Assembly: GCF_900091725.1 (NCBI RefSeq)
Contig: NZ_FMBW01000046.1
Location: 1 to 64,000, forward strand
Direction: 5' to 3'
From: Streptomyces sp. DvalAA-43
Lineage (GTDB): Bacteria > Actinomycetota > Actinomycetes > Streptomycetales > Streptomycetaceae
DNA length: 64,000 bases
Within the stretch, counting starts at the first letter, position 1. Every line of letters begins with the position of its first letter. The notes beneath the pieces are model-generated. The model saw nothing but the letters and a program-made list of their open reading frames with translations, was not told the DNA's origin and ran no database searches. Of this stretch, positions 7,422 to 15,342 are shown piece after piece. The position numbers and the translations under genes are program-made.

Positions 7422-8801
7422 ATGCCTCTCACGTACGACGTAAGCCTGTATTCCCTGGAAGTCCGCCGCGAACGCCCGAAGCCCTACCGGGTGCGCTGGC
7501 GGGTCGGACAGCGCAAGCATTCCAAGAGCTACCAGCTCAAGGCTCAGGCCGACGGCCGCCGGTCCGAGCTGATGTCCGCTGTTCGGCGGGGCGAGCAGTT
7601 CGACGAGGAGATGGGACTCCCCGCATCCGAGATCCGCGCCATGCAGGGGTCCATCACCTGGTACGAGCACACCCGCGCCTACATCGACCGGAAGTGGGCC
7701 GCCGCGCCCGCGAAGTCGCGGAAGAACTACGCGGACGCCCTCGCGACCATCACGCCGGCGCTCGTGAAGACGAGGGTCGGACGCCCGGACGCGGCGACGC
7801 TCCGCAAGGCCCTGTACGGGTGGGCATACAACCGGAACCGCTGGGACGATGAACCCCCGACGGACGTGGCGCACGCCCTGCGCTGGGTAGCCAAGAACTC
7901 GTATCCGATCTCCGCGCTCGAACAGTCCGCCACCGTACGCCTCGCCCTGGACGCGCTCGCCCTAAAGCTGGACGGCAAGCCCGCCGCCCCTCGCACCGCG
8001 AAGCGGAAGCGGGCCTGCCTGAGCGACGTGCTCGGTCTCGCCGTGGAGCAGGGCTACTTCTCCACTCCGGTCAACCCGCTCACCACCGTGAAGTGGGCGG
8101 CCCCCAAGACCGCCGAGGAAGTCGACCCGGACAGCGTGGCCAACCCCCGCCAGGTGCGTGCGCTGCTCAGGGGTGTACGCGAGCAGGGGCCGCGCGGTGA
8201 ACACCTCGAAGCGTTCTTCGGCTGCCTGTACTACGCGGCCATGCGGCCGGCCGAGGCAACAGCCCTGCGGCTCCCCCAGTGCCATCTACCGGAGACCGGG
8301 TGGGGCACCCTGACCCTCCGGCAAGGCTTCGTACGGGTCGGGAAGGGCTGGACCGACGACGGCCAGGCGCACGAGGCCCGGCACCTCAAGGCGCGCGCAG
8401 TGAAGGACTCGCGCCCCGTGCCGATCCCTCCGCACTTCGTTCGAATGCTCCGCGAGCACATCGCCGCGCACGGCACCGCCCCGGACGGGCGGCTGTTCCG
8501 GACCAACCGCGGCGGGCTGCTCCAGGAGACCGGGTACGGCGAGGTGTGGGCGGAGGCCCGCACCAACGTGCTCACGGAGGAGGAATCGGCGTCGCAGCTC
8601 GCCCGGCGGCCGTATGACTTGCGTCACGCCGGAGTGTCCTTCTGGCTCAGCTCAGGAGTGGACCCGATGGAGTGCGCCCGGCGGGCTGGCCACACGATCG
8701 CGGTTCTCTTCCGGGTCTACGCCAAGGTGCTCGCCCGTACGCAGGACCGGGCGAACCGACGGATCGACGCGGCGATGCGGGAGTGGAACGAGCCGGAGTA
8801 G
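7422..8801 (+). CDS. int: Tyrosine-type site-specific integrase
   Basis: A 459-residue integrase. The N-terminal third carries arm-binding and core-binding regions, and the catalytic domain begins near residue 240. Visible catalytic residues are Arg275 (AAMRPAE), Lys near 323-328, Arg401 in YDLRHAG, His424 in AGHT and the nucleophile Tyr433 in RVYAKVL. The usual first His of the HxLR box is Tyr398; I believe this is common in actinobacterial integrases. It would recombine the element with the tRNA-Tyr site, whose 3' end lies 170 bases downstream. The ATG has GGAGA at 7414-7418. Confidence 0.95.
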   Translation: MPLTYDVSLYSLEVRRERPKPYRVRWRVGQRKHSKSYQLKAQADGRRSELMSAVRRGEQFDEEMGLPASEIRAMQGSITWYEHTRAYIDRKWAAAPAKSRKNYADALATITPALVKTRVGRPDAATLRKALYGWAYNRNRWDDEPPTDVAHALRWVAKNSYPISALEQSATVRLALDALALKLDGKPAAPRTAKRKRACLSDVLGLAVEQGYFSTPVNPLTTVKWAAPKTAEEVDPDSVANPRQVRALLRGVREQGPRGEHLEAFFGCLYYAAMRPAEATALRLPQCHLPETGWGTLTLRQGFVRVGKGWTDDGQAHEARHLKARAVKDSRPVPIPPHFVRMLREHIAAHGTAPDGRLFRTNRGGLLQETGYGEVWAEARTNVLTEEESASQLARRPYDLRHAGVSFWLSSGVDPMECARRAGHTIAVLFRVYAKVLARTQDRANRRIDAAMREWNEPE

Positions 8802-8919
8802 CCGTTCCCCCGGGGGACGCCTGGGGGACACGCCCTGATCAGACCTGGGATTCGGGCGGGATCAGGTGAGACAAGGTGGCGTTTCGGGCCCTTCGGCACG
8901 CCCCGTCACGGAATCAAGA

Positions 8920-8962
8920 AAAACCCTTCCGACCTGCCATAACAGCAGGTCGGAAGGGTTTT
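8920..8962 (-). terminator. Strong hairpin terminator after tRNA-Tyr
   Basis: A perfect 18-bp stem (8920-8937 with 8945-8962) and a 7-base loop, flanked by A runs on the left that become T runs on the minus strand. It lies 9 bases downstream of the tRNA 3' end and should stop tRNA transcription. It also faces the end of int and may act in both directions. Confidence 0.8.
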
Positions 8963-8971
8963 CACTCCCAG

Positions 8972-9053
<82 letters not shown>

Positions 9054-9273
9054 GGGGATTGCTGCCGTGAGAACCGCTTTGGGGCGGCGCTCCGTGGCAA
9101 CGACGTAAACGATACCCGATGCCCGGGGGTGCTTCGCCACTGGATTGATCAGCGGCCCGATCGGGCGCGGGTGGCTAGGCTTTGATCGGCGTCGCGGGGC
9201 CTACAGGCCCGCCGCCGCCCCTGTGCACCGCGTTTCCGAAACCCCGATTCCCCGATACAAGGAGCCACACGTC

Positions 9274-9762
9274 ATGGCCGACTCCAGTTTCGACATCGTC
9301 TCGAAGGTCGAGCGGCAGGAGGTCGACAACGCCCTCAACCAGTCCGCCAAGGAGATCTCGCAGCGTTACGACTTCAAGGGCACCGACGCCTCGATCTCCT
9401 GGTCCGGCGAGAAGATCCTGATGCAGGCGAACGGCGAGGAGCGGGTCAAGGCGATCCTCGACATCTTCCAGTCCAAGCTGATCAAGCGCGGCATCTCGCT
9501 GAAGTCGCTGGACGCGGGCGAGCCGCAGCTGTCCGGCAAGGAGTACAAGATCTTCGCCACGATCGAGGAGGGCATCTCGCAGGAGAACGCCAAGAAGGTG
9601 GCGAAGATCATTCGCGACGAGGGCCCGAAGGGCGTCAAGGCGCAGGTCCAGGGCGACGAGCTGCGGGTCAGCTCGAAGAGCCGGGACGACCTTCAGGCCG
9701 TGCAGGCGCTGCTGAAGGGCCAGGACTTCGACTTCGCCGTGCAGTTCGTGAACTACCGGTAG
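9274..9762 (+). CDS. yajQ: YajQ family nucleotide-binding protein
   Basis: A 162-residue protein that fits YajQ over its full length, with the family start SSFDIVSKVERQEVDNAL and two alpha/beta repeats. YajQ homologues bind nucleotides, and in some bacteria cyclic di-GMP, and associate with RNA or transcription factors; the role in Streptomyces is not known. It is the first chromosomal gene beyond the tRNA and is transcribed divergently from it. The ATG is supported by AAGGAG at 9259-9264. Confidence 0.92.
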   Translation: MADSSFDIVSKVERQEVDNALNQSAKEISQRYDFKGTDASISWSGEKILMQANGEERVKAILDIFQSKLIKRGISLKSLDAGEPQLSGKEYKIFATIEEGISQENAKKVAKIIRDEGPKGVKAQVQGDELRVSSKSRDDLQAVQALLKGQDFDFAVQFVNYR

Positions 9763-9782
9763 GTCCCGCCCTTCGCCGGGGT

Positions 9783-9806
9783 GCGGAGCGGGATGCCCTG
9801 CTCCGC
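9783..9806 (+). terminator. Weak hairpin after yajQ
   Basis: GCGGAGC at 9783-9789 pairs with GCTCCGC at 9800-9806 around a 10-base loop, 20 bases after the yajQ stop. It is short, so this is only a candidate. Confidence 0.35.
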
Positions 9807-9923
9807 CCCCGGGGTGCGATGTCCGAAAACCGCCGGTCATGCCGGAGCGCGGAACGCAGACTTGTCCATGTCGGGCGACGATCCAGTCGAATCCCGGCAT
9901 GACGTGCAGGAAAGGGACGAGTC

Positions 9924-10424
9924 ATGACCATGTACGCAACGGTCGACAGCCCGCTGGGTGAACTGCTGCTGGTCGGCGAGGAGACCACCGGCGGGATGGC
10001 GCTCGCCTCGCTCTCGCTGCCCGGCCAGAAGGGTGCCGCGCTCGTCCGGGACGGATGGGTCCACGCGCCGGAGGCCTTCGCGGGGATCGCCGCCCAGCTG
10101 CGCGAGTACTTCGAGGGCCGGCGGACCCGCTTCGACATCGTGTACGCGGACGGCGTGGGCACCGGCTTCCAGCGCCGGGTGTGGGCCGCGCTGGACACCG
10201 TCCCGTACGGGGAGACCGTTTCGTACGGGCAGATCGCGGAGCGCGTCGGCACCCCGGGGGCGGGGGTGCGGGCCGTGGGGACGGCGATCGGGCGCAATCC
10301 GCTGCTGGTCGTGCGGCCGTGCCACCGGGTGATCGGCGCGGACGGTGCGCTGCGGGGTTACGCGGGCGGCCTGGAGCGCAAGGAGCGGCTTCTGGGGCTG
10401 GAAGGCGCCCTGGCGGTGCGCTGA
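9924..10424 (+). CDS. ogt: Methylated-DNA--[protein]-cysteine S-methyltransferase
   Basis: A 166-residue suicide repair enzyme that removes alkyl groups from O6-alkylguanine. The active site is in PCHRVIG with acceptor Cys133, and the DNA-binding helix-turn-helix region precedes it (FQRRVWAALDTVPYGETVSYG in two parts). It lacks an Ada-type N-terminal regulatory domain, so it is Ogt-like. It lies one base before alkB, forming an alkylation-repair operon. The start follows GGAAAGGGA. Confidence 0.93.
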   Translation: MTMYATVDSPLGELLLVGEETTGGMALASLSLPGQKGAALVRDGWVHAPEAFAGIAAQLREYFEGRRTRFDIVYADGVGTGFQRRVWAALDTVPYGETVSYGQIAERVGTPGAGVRAVGTAIGRNPLLVVRPCHRVIGADGALRGYAGGLERKERLLGLEGALAVR

Positions 10425-10425
10425 G

Positions 10426-11139
10426 ATGTCCGGGCTCTTCCCCAGGCCTCGCGCCGTCGTCGCGCCGGGGGCCGTGCATGTGCCCGAGTGGCTGCCGCCG
10501 GAGCGGCAGCGGGAGCTGGTGGCGGCCTGCCGGGAGTGGGCGCGCGGGCCCGTGCCCCTGCGGCACACGGTCCTGCCGGGCGGCGGGGTGATGTCGGTGC
10601 GGACGGTCTGTGTGGGGTGGCACTGGCAGCCGTACCGGTACACGCGCACGGCCGACGATGTGAACGGTGCCCGGGTGGCCGCGTTCCCGGACTGGCTGGC
10701 GGAGTTGGGCCGCGAGGCGCTGACCGCCGCGTACGGGGACGAGTGGCCGGTACGGACGTACGCGCCGGACACCGCGCTCGTCAACTTCTACGACGGGGCG
10801 GCGCGGATGGGCATGCACCGGGACAAGGAGGAGCGGTCCGCCGCCCCGGTGGTGTCGCTCAGCATCGGCGACACCTGCGTCTTCCGCTTCGGGAACACCG
10901 AGCACCGCGGAAAGCCCTATACGGACGTGGAGTTGGCCTCGGGCGATCTGTTCGTCTTCGGCGGGCCCTCGCGTCACGCGTTCCACGGTGTGCCGAAGGT
11001 GTGCCCCGGGACCGCCGATCCCGCGACGGGGATGAGCCGTGGCCGGCTCAATGTGACCCTGCGCGAGACCGGGCTGGACGGCTCCGGCGCGGACGGGCGT
11101 CAGCGGCGTTCGCGGGAGTTCCCGAACAGCACCCGGTAG
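10426..11139 (+). CDS. alkB: AlkB family alpha-ketoglutarate-dependent DNA repair dioxygenase
   Basis: A 237-residue Fe(II)/2-oxoglutarate dioxygenase that reverses N-alkyl damage such as 1-methyladenine and 3-methylcytosine. The iron ligands are visible as His131 and Asp133 (MHRDKEE) and His187 (RHAFHGV). The 2-oxoglutarate-binding arginines lie in GRLNVTLRETG (Arg207 and Arg213). The NFYDGAARMGMH segment is typical of the family. ATG begins two bases after the ogt stop, so translation is coupled. The 3' end overlaps a convergent membrane-protein gene by 40 bases. Confidence 0.93.
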   Translation: MSGLFPRPRAVVAPGAVHVPEWLPPERQRELVAACREWARGPVPLRHTVLPGGGVMSVRTVCVGWHWQPYRYTRTADDVNGARVAAFPDWLAELGREALTAAYGDEWPVRTYAPDTALVNFYDGAARMGMHRDKEERSAAPVVSLSIGDTCVFRFGNTEHRGKPYTDVELASGDLFVFGGPSRHAFHGVPKVCPGTADPATGMSRGRLNVTLRETGLDGSGADGRQRRSREFPNSTR

Positions 11140-11372
11140 AGGATCAGCAGGACCAGCGATCCACCGATGGCGGCGATCCATGTCGCCATGTCGAAGAAGT
11201 CGTTGGAGATGGGGCGGTCGAGGAAGCGCGACGATATCCAGCCACCGAGAAACGCCCCGACGATCCCTATGAGGGTGGTGCCGACCAGGCCGCCCGGGTC
11301 ACGGCCCGGCAGCAGGACCTTGGCGATGACTCCTGCCACCAGTCCGAGAATGATCCATCCGATAATGCTCAT
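11100..11372 (-). CDS. GlsB/YeaQ/YmgE family stress-associated membrane protein
   Basis: A 90-residue protein with three hydrophobic segments and the Gly-rich pattern of the family (GWIILGLVAGVIAK, GGLVGTTLIGIVGAFLGGW). Members are small inner-membrane proteins, sometimes called transglycosylase-associated, and are often stress-induced; the biochemical role is unknown. The ATG at 11372 starts MSIIGW, the usual family beginning; a further upstream ATG adds seven residues. Its last 40 bases overlap alkB on the other strand. Confidence 0.85.
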   Translation of the reverse strand: MSIIGWIILGLVAGVIAKVLLPGRDPGGLVGTTLIGIVGAFLGGWISSRFLDRPISNDFFDMATWIAAIGGSLVLLILYRVLFGNSRERR

Positions 11373-11631
11373 GCGTGCGAACCTACCCGTCACTCGTTCC
11401 TGGAATCCAGGACGCTCCCGCCCGTGGCACGGTTGCTCGCGGCCCTCCCGGGGGCCGCGAGCAACCGCCGGGTGTCGTTCATGCGTTCATGGTGAATGAC
11501 GGCACTGACAATCGGGCGGGGCCGCGGACCGTCACTCCACGGGCGTGCTCCGGATGTCCCTGTCCGCGGCCGGGGCCGATACTGACCATGCGGGGCGACG
11601 ACGGGGGAACACCCTCGGAAGGCGAGTGACC

Positions 11632-12033
11632 ATGAAGCCCATACAGCTGATCCTGAACATCCTGTGGGTGGTGTTCTGCGGGTTCTGGATGGCCCTCGGC
11701 TACCTGCTCGCCGCGCTCGTCTGCTTCGTGCTGATCGTGACGATCCCGTTCGGCATCGCGTCCCTGAGGATCGCCGGTTACGTGCTCTGGCCGTTCGGGC
11801 GCACGACCGTGGAGCGGCCCGACGCGGGTGCGCCGTCCTGTGTCGGCAATGTGATCTGGCTCGTCTTCGCCGGATGGTGGCTCGCGCTGGGGCACCTGAT
11901 CACCAGCATCCCGCTGTTCGTGTCGATCATCGGCATCCCCTTCGGCTGGGCGAACCTGAAGATGATCCCCATCTCGCTGATGCCGCTGGGCCGTGAGGTG
12001 GTCCCGAGCGACGAGGCCTTCGGCGCCCGCTGA
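11632..12033 (+). CDS. YccF domain-containing membrane protein
   Basis: A 133-residue membrane protein made of two YccF repeats. Each contains a NxxWxVFxGxWxALGxL segment followed by IPFG(I/W)xxL, at about residues 9-55 and 73-120. Function is unknown; YccF proteins are small inner-membrane proteins. The ATG at 11632 follows GGAAGGCGAG. It is closed by a very strong hairpin two bases after its stop codon. Confidence 0.85.
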   Translation: MKPIQLILNILWVVFCGFWMALGYLLAALVCFVLIVTIPFGIASLRIAGYVLWPFGRTTVERPDAGAPSCVGNVIWLVFAGWWLALGHLITSIPLFVSIIGIPFGWANLKMIPISLMPLGREVVPSDEAFGAR

Positions 12034-12034
12034 A

Positions 12035-12081
12035 CGACGCGAAGTGGCCCCGGACGAGTAGTCCGGGGCCACTTCGCGTCG
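12035..12081. terminator. Bidirectional terminator between yccF-like gene and htpX
   Basis: A perfect 21-bp stem with a 5-base loop (12035-12055 and 12061-12081) lies between two convergent genes and would serve both. Confidence 0.85.
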
Positions 12082-12108
12082 TGCCGTGCCGTGCCTCCCC
12101 GAGGGGTC

Positions 12109-12972
12109 TCAGGGGCGCGGTCCCGCCATCTGCTCCAGCCGGGCGATGCGCTCCGCCATCGGCGGATGCGTGGAGAAGAGCTTGGACATGCCCTGGCCGG
12201 GGCGGAACGGGTTCGCGATCATCATGTGGCTCGCGGTCTCGATCCTCGGCTCCGGGGGCAGCGGCAGCTGTTTGGTGCCCGCGTCGAGCTTGCGCAGGGC
12301 ACTGGCCAGGGCCAGCGGGTCGCCGGTCAGCTGGGCGCCGGAGGAGTCCGCCTCGTACTCGCGGGAGCGGCTGACGGCCAGCTGGATGACGGACGCCGCG
12401 ATCGGGCCGAGGATCATGATCATCAGCATGCCGAAGATCCCCGGTCCGTCGTCGTCGTTGGACCGGCCCACCGGGATCAGCCAGGCGAAGTTGACCAGGA
12501 ACATGACGACGGAGGCGAGTGCTCCGGCGACGGACGAGATCAGGATGTCGCGGTTGTAGACATGGCTCAGCTCGTGTCCCAGTACGCCGCGCAGCTCCCT
12601 CTCGTCCAGGATCTGGAGGATGCCCTCGGTGCAGCAGACCGCGGCGTTGCGCGGATTGCGGCCGGTGGCGAAGGCGTTGGGGGCCTGGGTCGGGGAGATG
12701 TAGAGCCGGGGCATGGGCTGGCGGGCGGCGGTGGAGAGCTCGCGGACCATGCGGTAGAGCTGTGGCGCCTCGAATTCGCTGACGGGGCGGGCCCGCATGG
12801 CCCTGAGCGCCAGCTTGTCGCTGTTCCAGTACGCGTAGGCGTTGGTGCCGACGGCCACGAGGAGCGCGACGATCAGGCCCGTACGTCCGAAGAAGCTTCC
12901 GATGACGATGATGAGTGCGGACAGGCCCCCGAGGAGTACGGCGGTTCTCAGCCCGTTGTGCCGGCGGTGCAC
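12109..12972 (-). CDS. htpX: HtpX zinc metalloprotease
   Basis: A 287-residue membrane protease of the M48 family. Two hydrophobic segments occupy about residues 10-48. The zinc motif is HELSH at 133-137, with the third ligand expected in SREYEAD near residue 205. HtpX degrades misfolded membrane proteins at the cytoplasmic face. The GTG start has GGAGGGCG nearby upstream. It lies next to mscL in the same direction but separated by a hairpin, so it probably has its own promoter. Confidence 0.93.
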   Translation of the reverse strand: MHRRHNGLRTAVLLGGLSALIIVIGSFFGRTGLIVALLVAVGTNAYAYWNSDKLALRAMRARPVSEFEAPQLYRMVRELSTAARQPMPRLYISPTQAPNAFATGRNPRNAAVCCTEGILQILDERELRGVLGHELSHVYNRDILISSVAGALASVVMFLVNFAWLIPVGRSNDDDGPGIFGMLMIMILGPIAASVIQLAVSRSREYEADSSGAQLTGDPLALASALRKLDAGTKQLPLPPEPRIETASHMMIANPFRPGQGMSKLFSTHPPMAERIARLEQMAGPRP

Positions 12973-13104
12973 GGTACGCCCTCCAAGTGGTGCGGCAGGG
13001 GAACCCTTTGCTTGGTGGTCTCCACTCCCCCAGTGGAGCCTCCCGTACCGGTCAACGCCAGGCGAGAGGAGCTAGTTCCCTTGTGCGCGCCGCCGCGGAG
13101 CAGG

Positions 13105-13135
13105 GCCTGTCCGGCCGCGTGGGGGCCGGACAGGC
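13105..13135 (-). terminator. Hairpin terminator after mscL
   Basis: A 12-bp perfect stem (13105-13116 with 13124-13135) and 7-base loop lies 55 bases downstream of the mscL stop. Confidence 0.65.
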
Positions 13136-13190
13136 TCTGGGCCGTACGGGTGTCAGTGGCCGGGCGCGTACCGTTCCGGTGCCCGGCGGC

Positions 13191-13646
13191 TCAGCGCTGG
13201 GCGGGGAGACCGGCCACGGCGAGGGCCTCGGGGTCCGGCTTGATCTCGCTGGTGCAGTGGGCGCAGCGGCTGGCGATGGCCGGGATCTCGGTGTAGCAGC
13301 GGGGGCAGTCGCGCGTGGCGGCCTTGATGTCGACCTTCTCCGCCTTGGCGAATCGGTTCTGGACCTTCGCCATGGGCACGACGACGCAGAAGTAGAGGAC
13401 GGCGGCGGTGATCAGGAAGGCGATGGCGGCGGCGAGGAACTTCCCGTAAGGGAAGATGGCGCCCTCGACCGAGAACTCGGCCGAGCTGAAGTCTCCGACG
13501 GAACCGGTGGCGAGGCCGATCAGCGGGGTGATGAAGGCCGTGCTGAATCCGGTGACGACTGCGGTGAACGCCGCTCCGACGGCCAGGCCGATGGCCATGG
13601 AGATGACGTTTCCGCGCAGGATGAAGTCCTTGAACCCGTTCAGCAC
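13191..13646 (-). CDS. mscL: Large-conductance mechanosensitive channel MscL with C-terminal zinc ribbon
   Basis: A 151-residue channel that opens under membrane tension to release solutes on osmotic downshift. The N-terminal LNGFKDFILRGNVISMAIGLAVGAAF and the second transmembrane helix (near residues 68-92) are typical. The C-terminus is unusual: residues about 113-131 form CPRC...CAHC, a zinc-ribbon-like module in place of the usual helical bundle. MscL proteins with this extra module occur in actinobacteria. The GTG start has GAGGAG upstream. Confidence 0.93.
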   Translation of the reverse strand: MLNGFKDFILRGNVISMAIGLAVGAAFTAVVTGFSTAFITPLIGLATGSVGDFSSAEFSVEGAIFPYGKFLAAAIAFLITAAVLYFCVVVPMAKVQNRFAKAEKVDIKAATRDCPRCYTEIPAIASRCAHCTSEIKPDPEALAVAGLPAQR

Positions 13647-13740
13647 TGCTCTTGCTCCTCAGGAATGCGTAGGTGTGGGGGGTGTGCGGGCAAGACCTTG
13701 CCCTGTACCGGCCGTCCCGGGCAAACCGATCTTCGGTATG

Positions 13741-15342
13741 TCAGAAGAGACTGACCGCCGCGAACCTGAGAACCGTCTGCGGAGCACCTGAGAGCACCAC
13801 ACCGGCCACGGCGGTGAGCGCGATCGCGGCGGTGAGCGAGGCCGGAACTCCGTGCCTGGTGGGGGCGGGTGCGGCGCCGTCTGCCGGGGTCTCTTCGCGG
13901 ACCGCCTCCGACGGTGTTCCCTCCGGGGCGCGGAAGAGCGTCGCGGTCCACTGGAGGTAGTAGTAGAGCGCGATCACCACGTTGACGGCCATGACGACGG
14001 CGAGCCAGCCGAGTCCGGCGTCGACGGCCGCGGAGAAGACCGTGACCTTGGCGAAGAGGCCGATGATGCCGGGCGGCAGTCCGGCCAGGCAGAGCAGGAA
14101 GAAGGCCATCGCCAGGGCGGCGAGCGGGCGGGTGGCGTACAGGCCCCGGTAGTCGGTGAGCCGGTTTCCGGGGCTGGTACGGGCGACCAGGGCGGCGACC
14201 GCGAAGGCGCCGAGGTTCACGACGGCGTACATGAGCGCGTACGCGACGGTGGAGCCGATGTGCTCGTCGCTGGAGTACGCGGCGGCGGCGATCGGCACCA
14301 GCAGGTAGCCGGCCTGGCCGACGGACGACCAGGCGAGCAGGCGTACGGCGCTGCGGGCCCGGTCGGCGTTCTGGCGCAGGGCGGCGACGTTGCCGATCGT
14401 CATGGTGAGCGCGGCGAGGACGGCGAGAGCGGGGCCCCAGACGTCGGCGTACGCCGGGAACGCGATCACGGTGACGAGGATGAGGCCGGAGAAGCCGACC
14501 GCCTTGCCGACGACCGAGAGGTAGGCGGCGATCGGCAGCGGGGCGCCCACGTAGGTGTCCGGGACCCAGAAGTGGAAGGGCGCGGCGGCCGTCTTGAACG
14601 CGAAGCCGACCAGGGTGAGGACGACGCCCGCCTTGGCGAGGGTGTCGAGCTGACCGGGTACGTCGTCGAGCCGGGCGGCGATCTCGGTGAGGTGCAGGGT
14701 GCCGGTGGTCGCGTACACGAAGCTGACGCCGAGCAGCATGACGGCGGTCGCGACGACGGAGGAGAGGAAGAACTTCAGGGCGGCCTCGGAGGACCGCCGG
14801 TCGCCGCGCTTGATGCCGACGAGGGCGAAGGCGGGCAGCGAGGCGACTTCGAGGGCGACGACGAGGGTGGCGAGGTCGCGGGCGGCGGGAAGCAGCGCGG
14901 CGCCGGACGCGGAGGACAGCAGCAGGAACCAGAACTCCCCGGCGGGGAGCTTGCGGGTGTCGGCGAGCGAGAGCAGGGCGGTGAGCAGGGCGCCGCCGAG
15001 CACGAGGGCCTGGATGACCAGGGCGAAGTGGTCGGCGGTGTAGCTGCAGGCAGTGGCGGATCCGGGTCCGGTGGCCGCCTCGTTCAGGCAGAAGGTGGAC
15101 CGGTTGCCGTCGCGCAGCGGGACGAGGAGGGCCAGGGCGACGACGAGTCCGGCGATGGTCAGCGCGCCGAGGAGCGGCTTGCGCCGTGCGGGCAGGAAGA
15201 GGTCAGTGACCAGGACGATCAGGGCCATGGCCGCGACGACGACCGGGGGCGCGATCGCGAGCCAGTCGACGGACTGGACGAGGCTGGTGGTGTTCTCGGC
15301 CGCGGTGGTGACGACGCCCGGGGTGACGACGGCTGGGGTCAC
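13741..15342 (-). CDS. nuoN2: NADH-quinone oxidoreductase subunit N, second copy
   Basis: A 533-residue antiporter-like membrane subunit of complex I, last gene of the second nuo operon. Conserved segments include the glutamate in LVVALEVASLPAFAL, the lysine in FKTAAAPFHFWVPDTYVGAP and the GLFAKVTVF motif. The start is a GTG with AGGAGG six bases upstream, giving a four-base GTGA overlap with nuoM2; longer forms running into nuoM2 are not credible. It carries a charged loop near the C-terminus (GTPSEAVREETPADGA). Confidence 0.93.
   Translation of the reverse strand: MTPAVVTPGVVTTAAENTTSLVQSVDWLAIAPPVVVAAMALIVLVTDLFLPARRKPLLGALTIAGLVVALALLVPLRDGNRSTFCLNEAATGPGSATACSYTADHFALVIQALVLGGALLTALLSLADTRKLPAGEFWFLLLSSASGAALLPAARDLATLVVALEVASLPAFALVGIKRGDRRSSEAALKFFLSSVVATAVMLLGVSFVYATTGTLHLTEIAARLDDVPGQLDTLAKAGVVLTLVGFAFKTAAAPFHFWVPDTYVGAPLPIAAYLSVVGKAVGFSGLILVTVIAFPAYADVWGPALAVLAALTMTIGNVAALRQNADRARSAVRLLAWSSVGQAGYLLVPIAAAAYSSDEHIGSTVAYALMYAVVNLGAFAVAALVARTSPGNRLTDYRGLYATRPLAALAMAFFLLCLAGLPPGIIGLFAKVTVFSAAVDAGLGWLAVVMAVNVVIALYYYLQWTATLFRAPEGTPSEAVREETPADGAAPAPTRHGVPASLTAAIALTAVAGVVLSGAPQTVLRFAAVSLF

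Larger units (their letters stand above)
1..8971. mobile_element. Actinomycete integrative and conjugative element (AICE), right part
   Basis: The block holds the hallmark AICE modules in a contiguous order: a TraB/FtsK-type transfer ATPase, small spread-type proteins, a prim-pol plus DUF3631 replication module, an excisionase and a tyrosine integrase. The integrase ends 170 bases from the 3' end of a tRNA-Tyr gene, which is the normal arrangement for an element integrated in a tRNA. SLP1 of S. coelicolor is known to use a tRNA-Tyr gene, so this is probably the same site. The right boundary is placed at the tRNA 3' end; the left boundary and the second attachment repeat are outside the window. 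No transfer repressor (GntR/Kor type) is visible, so it probably lies further left. Confidence 0.88.
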
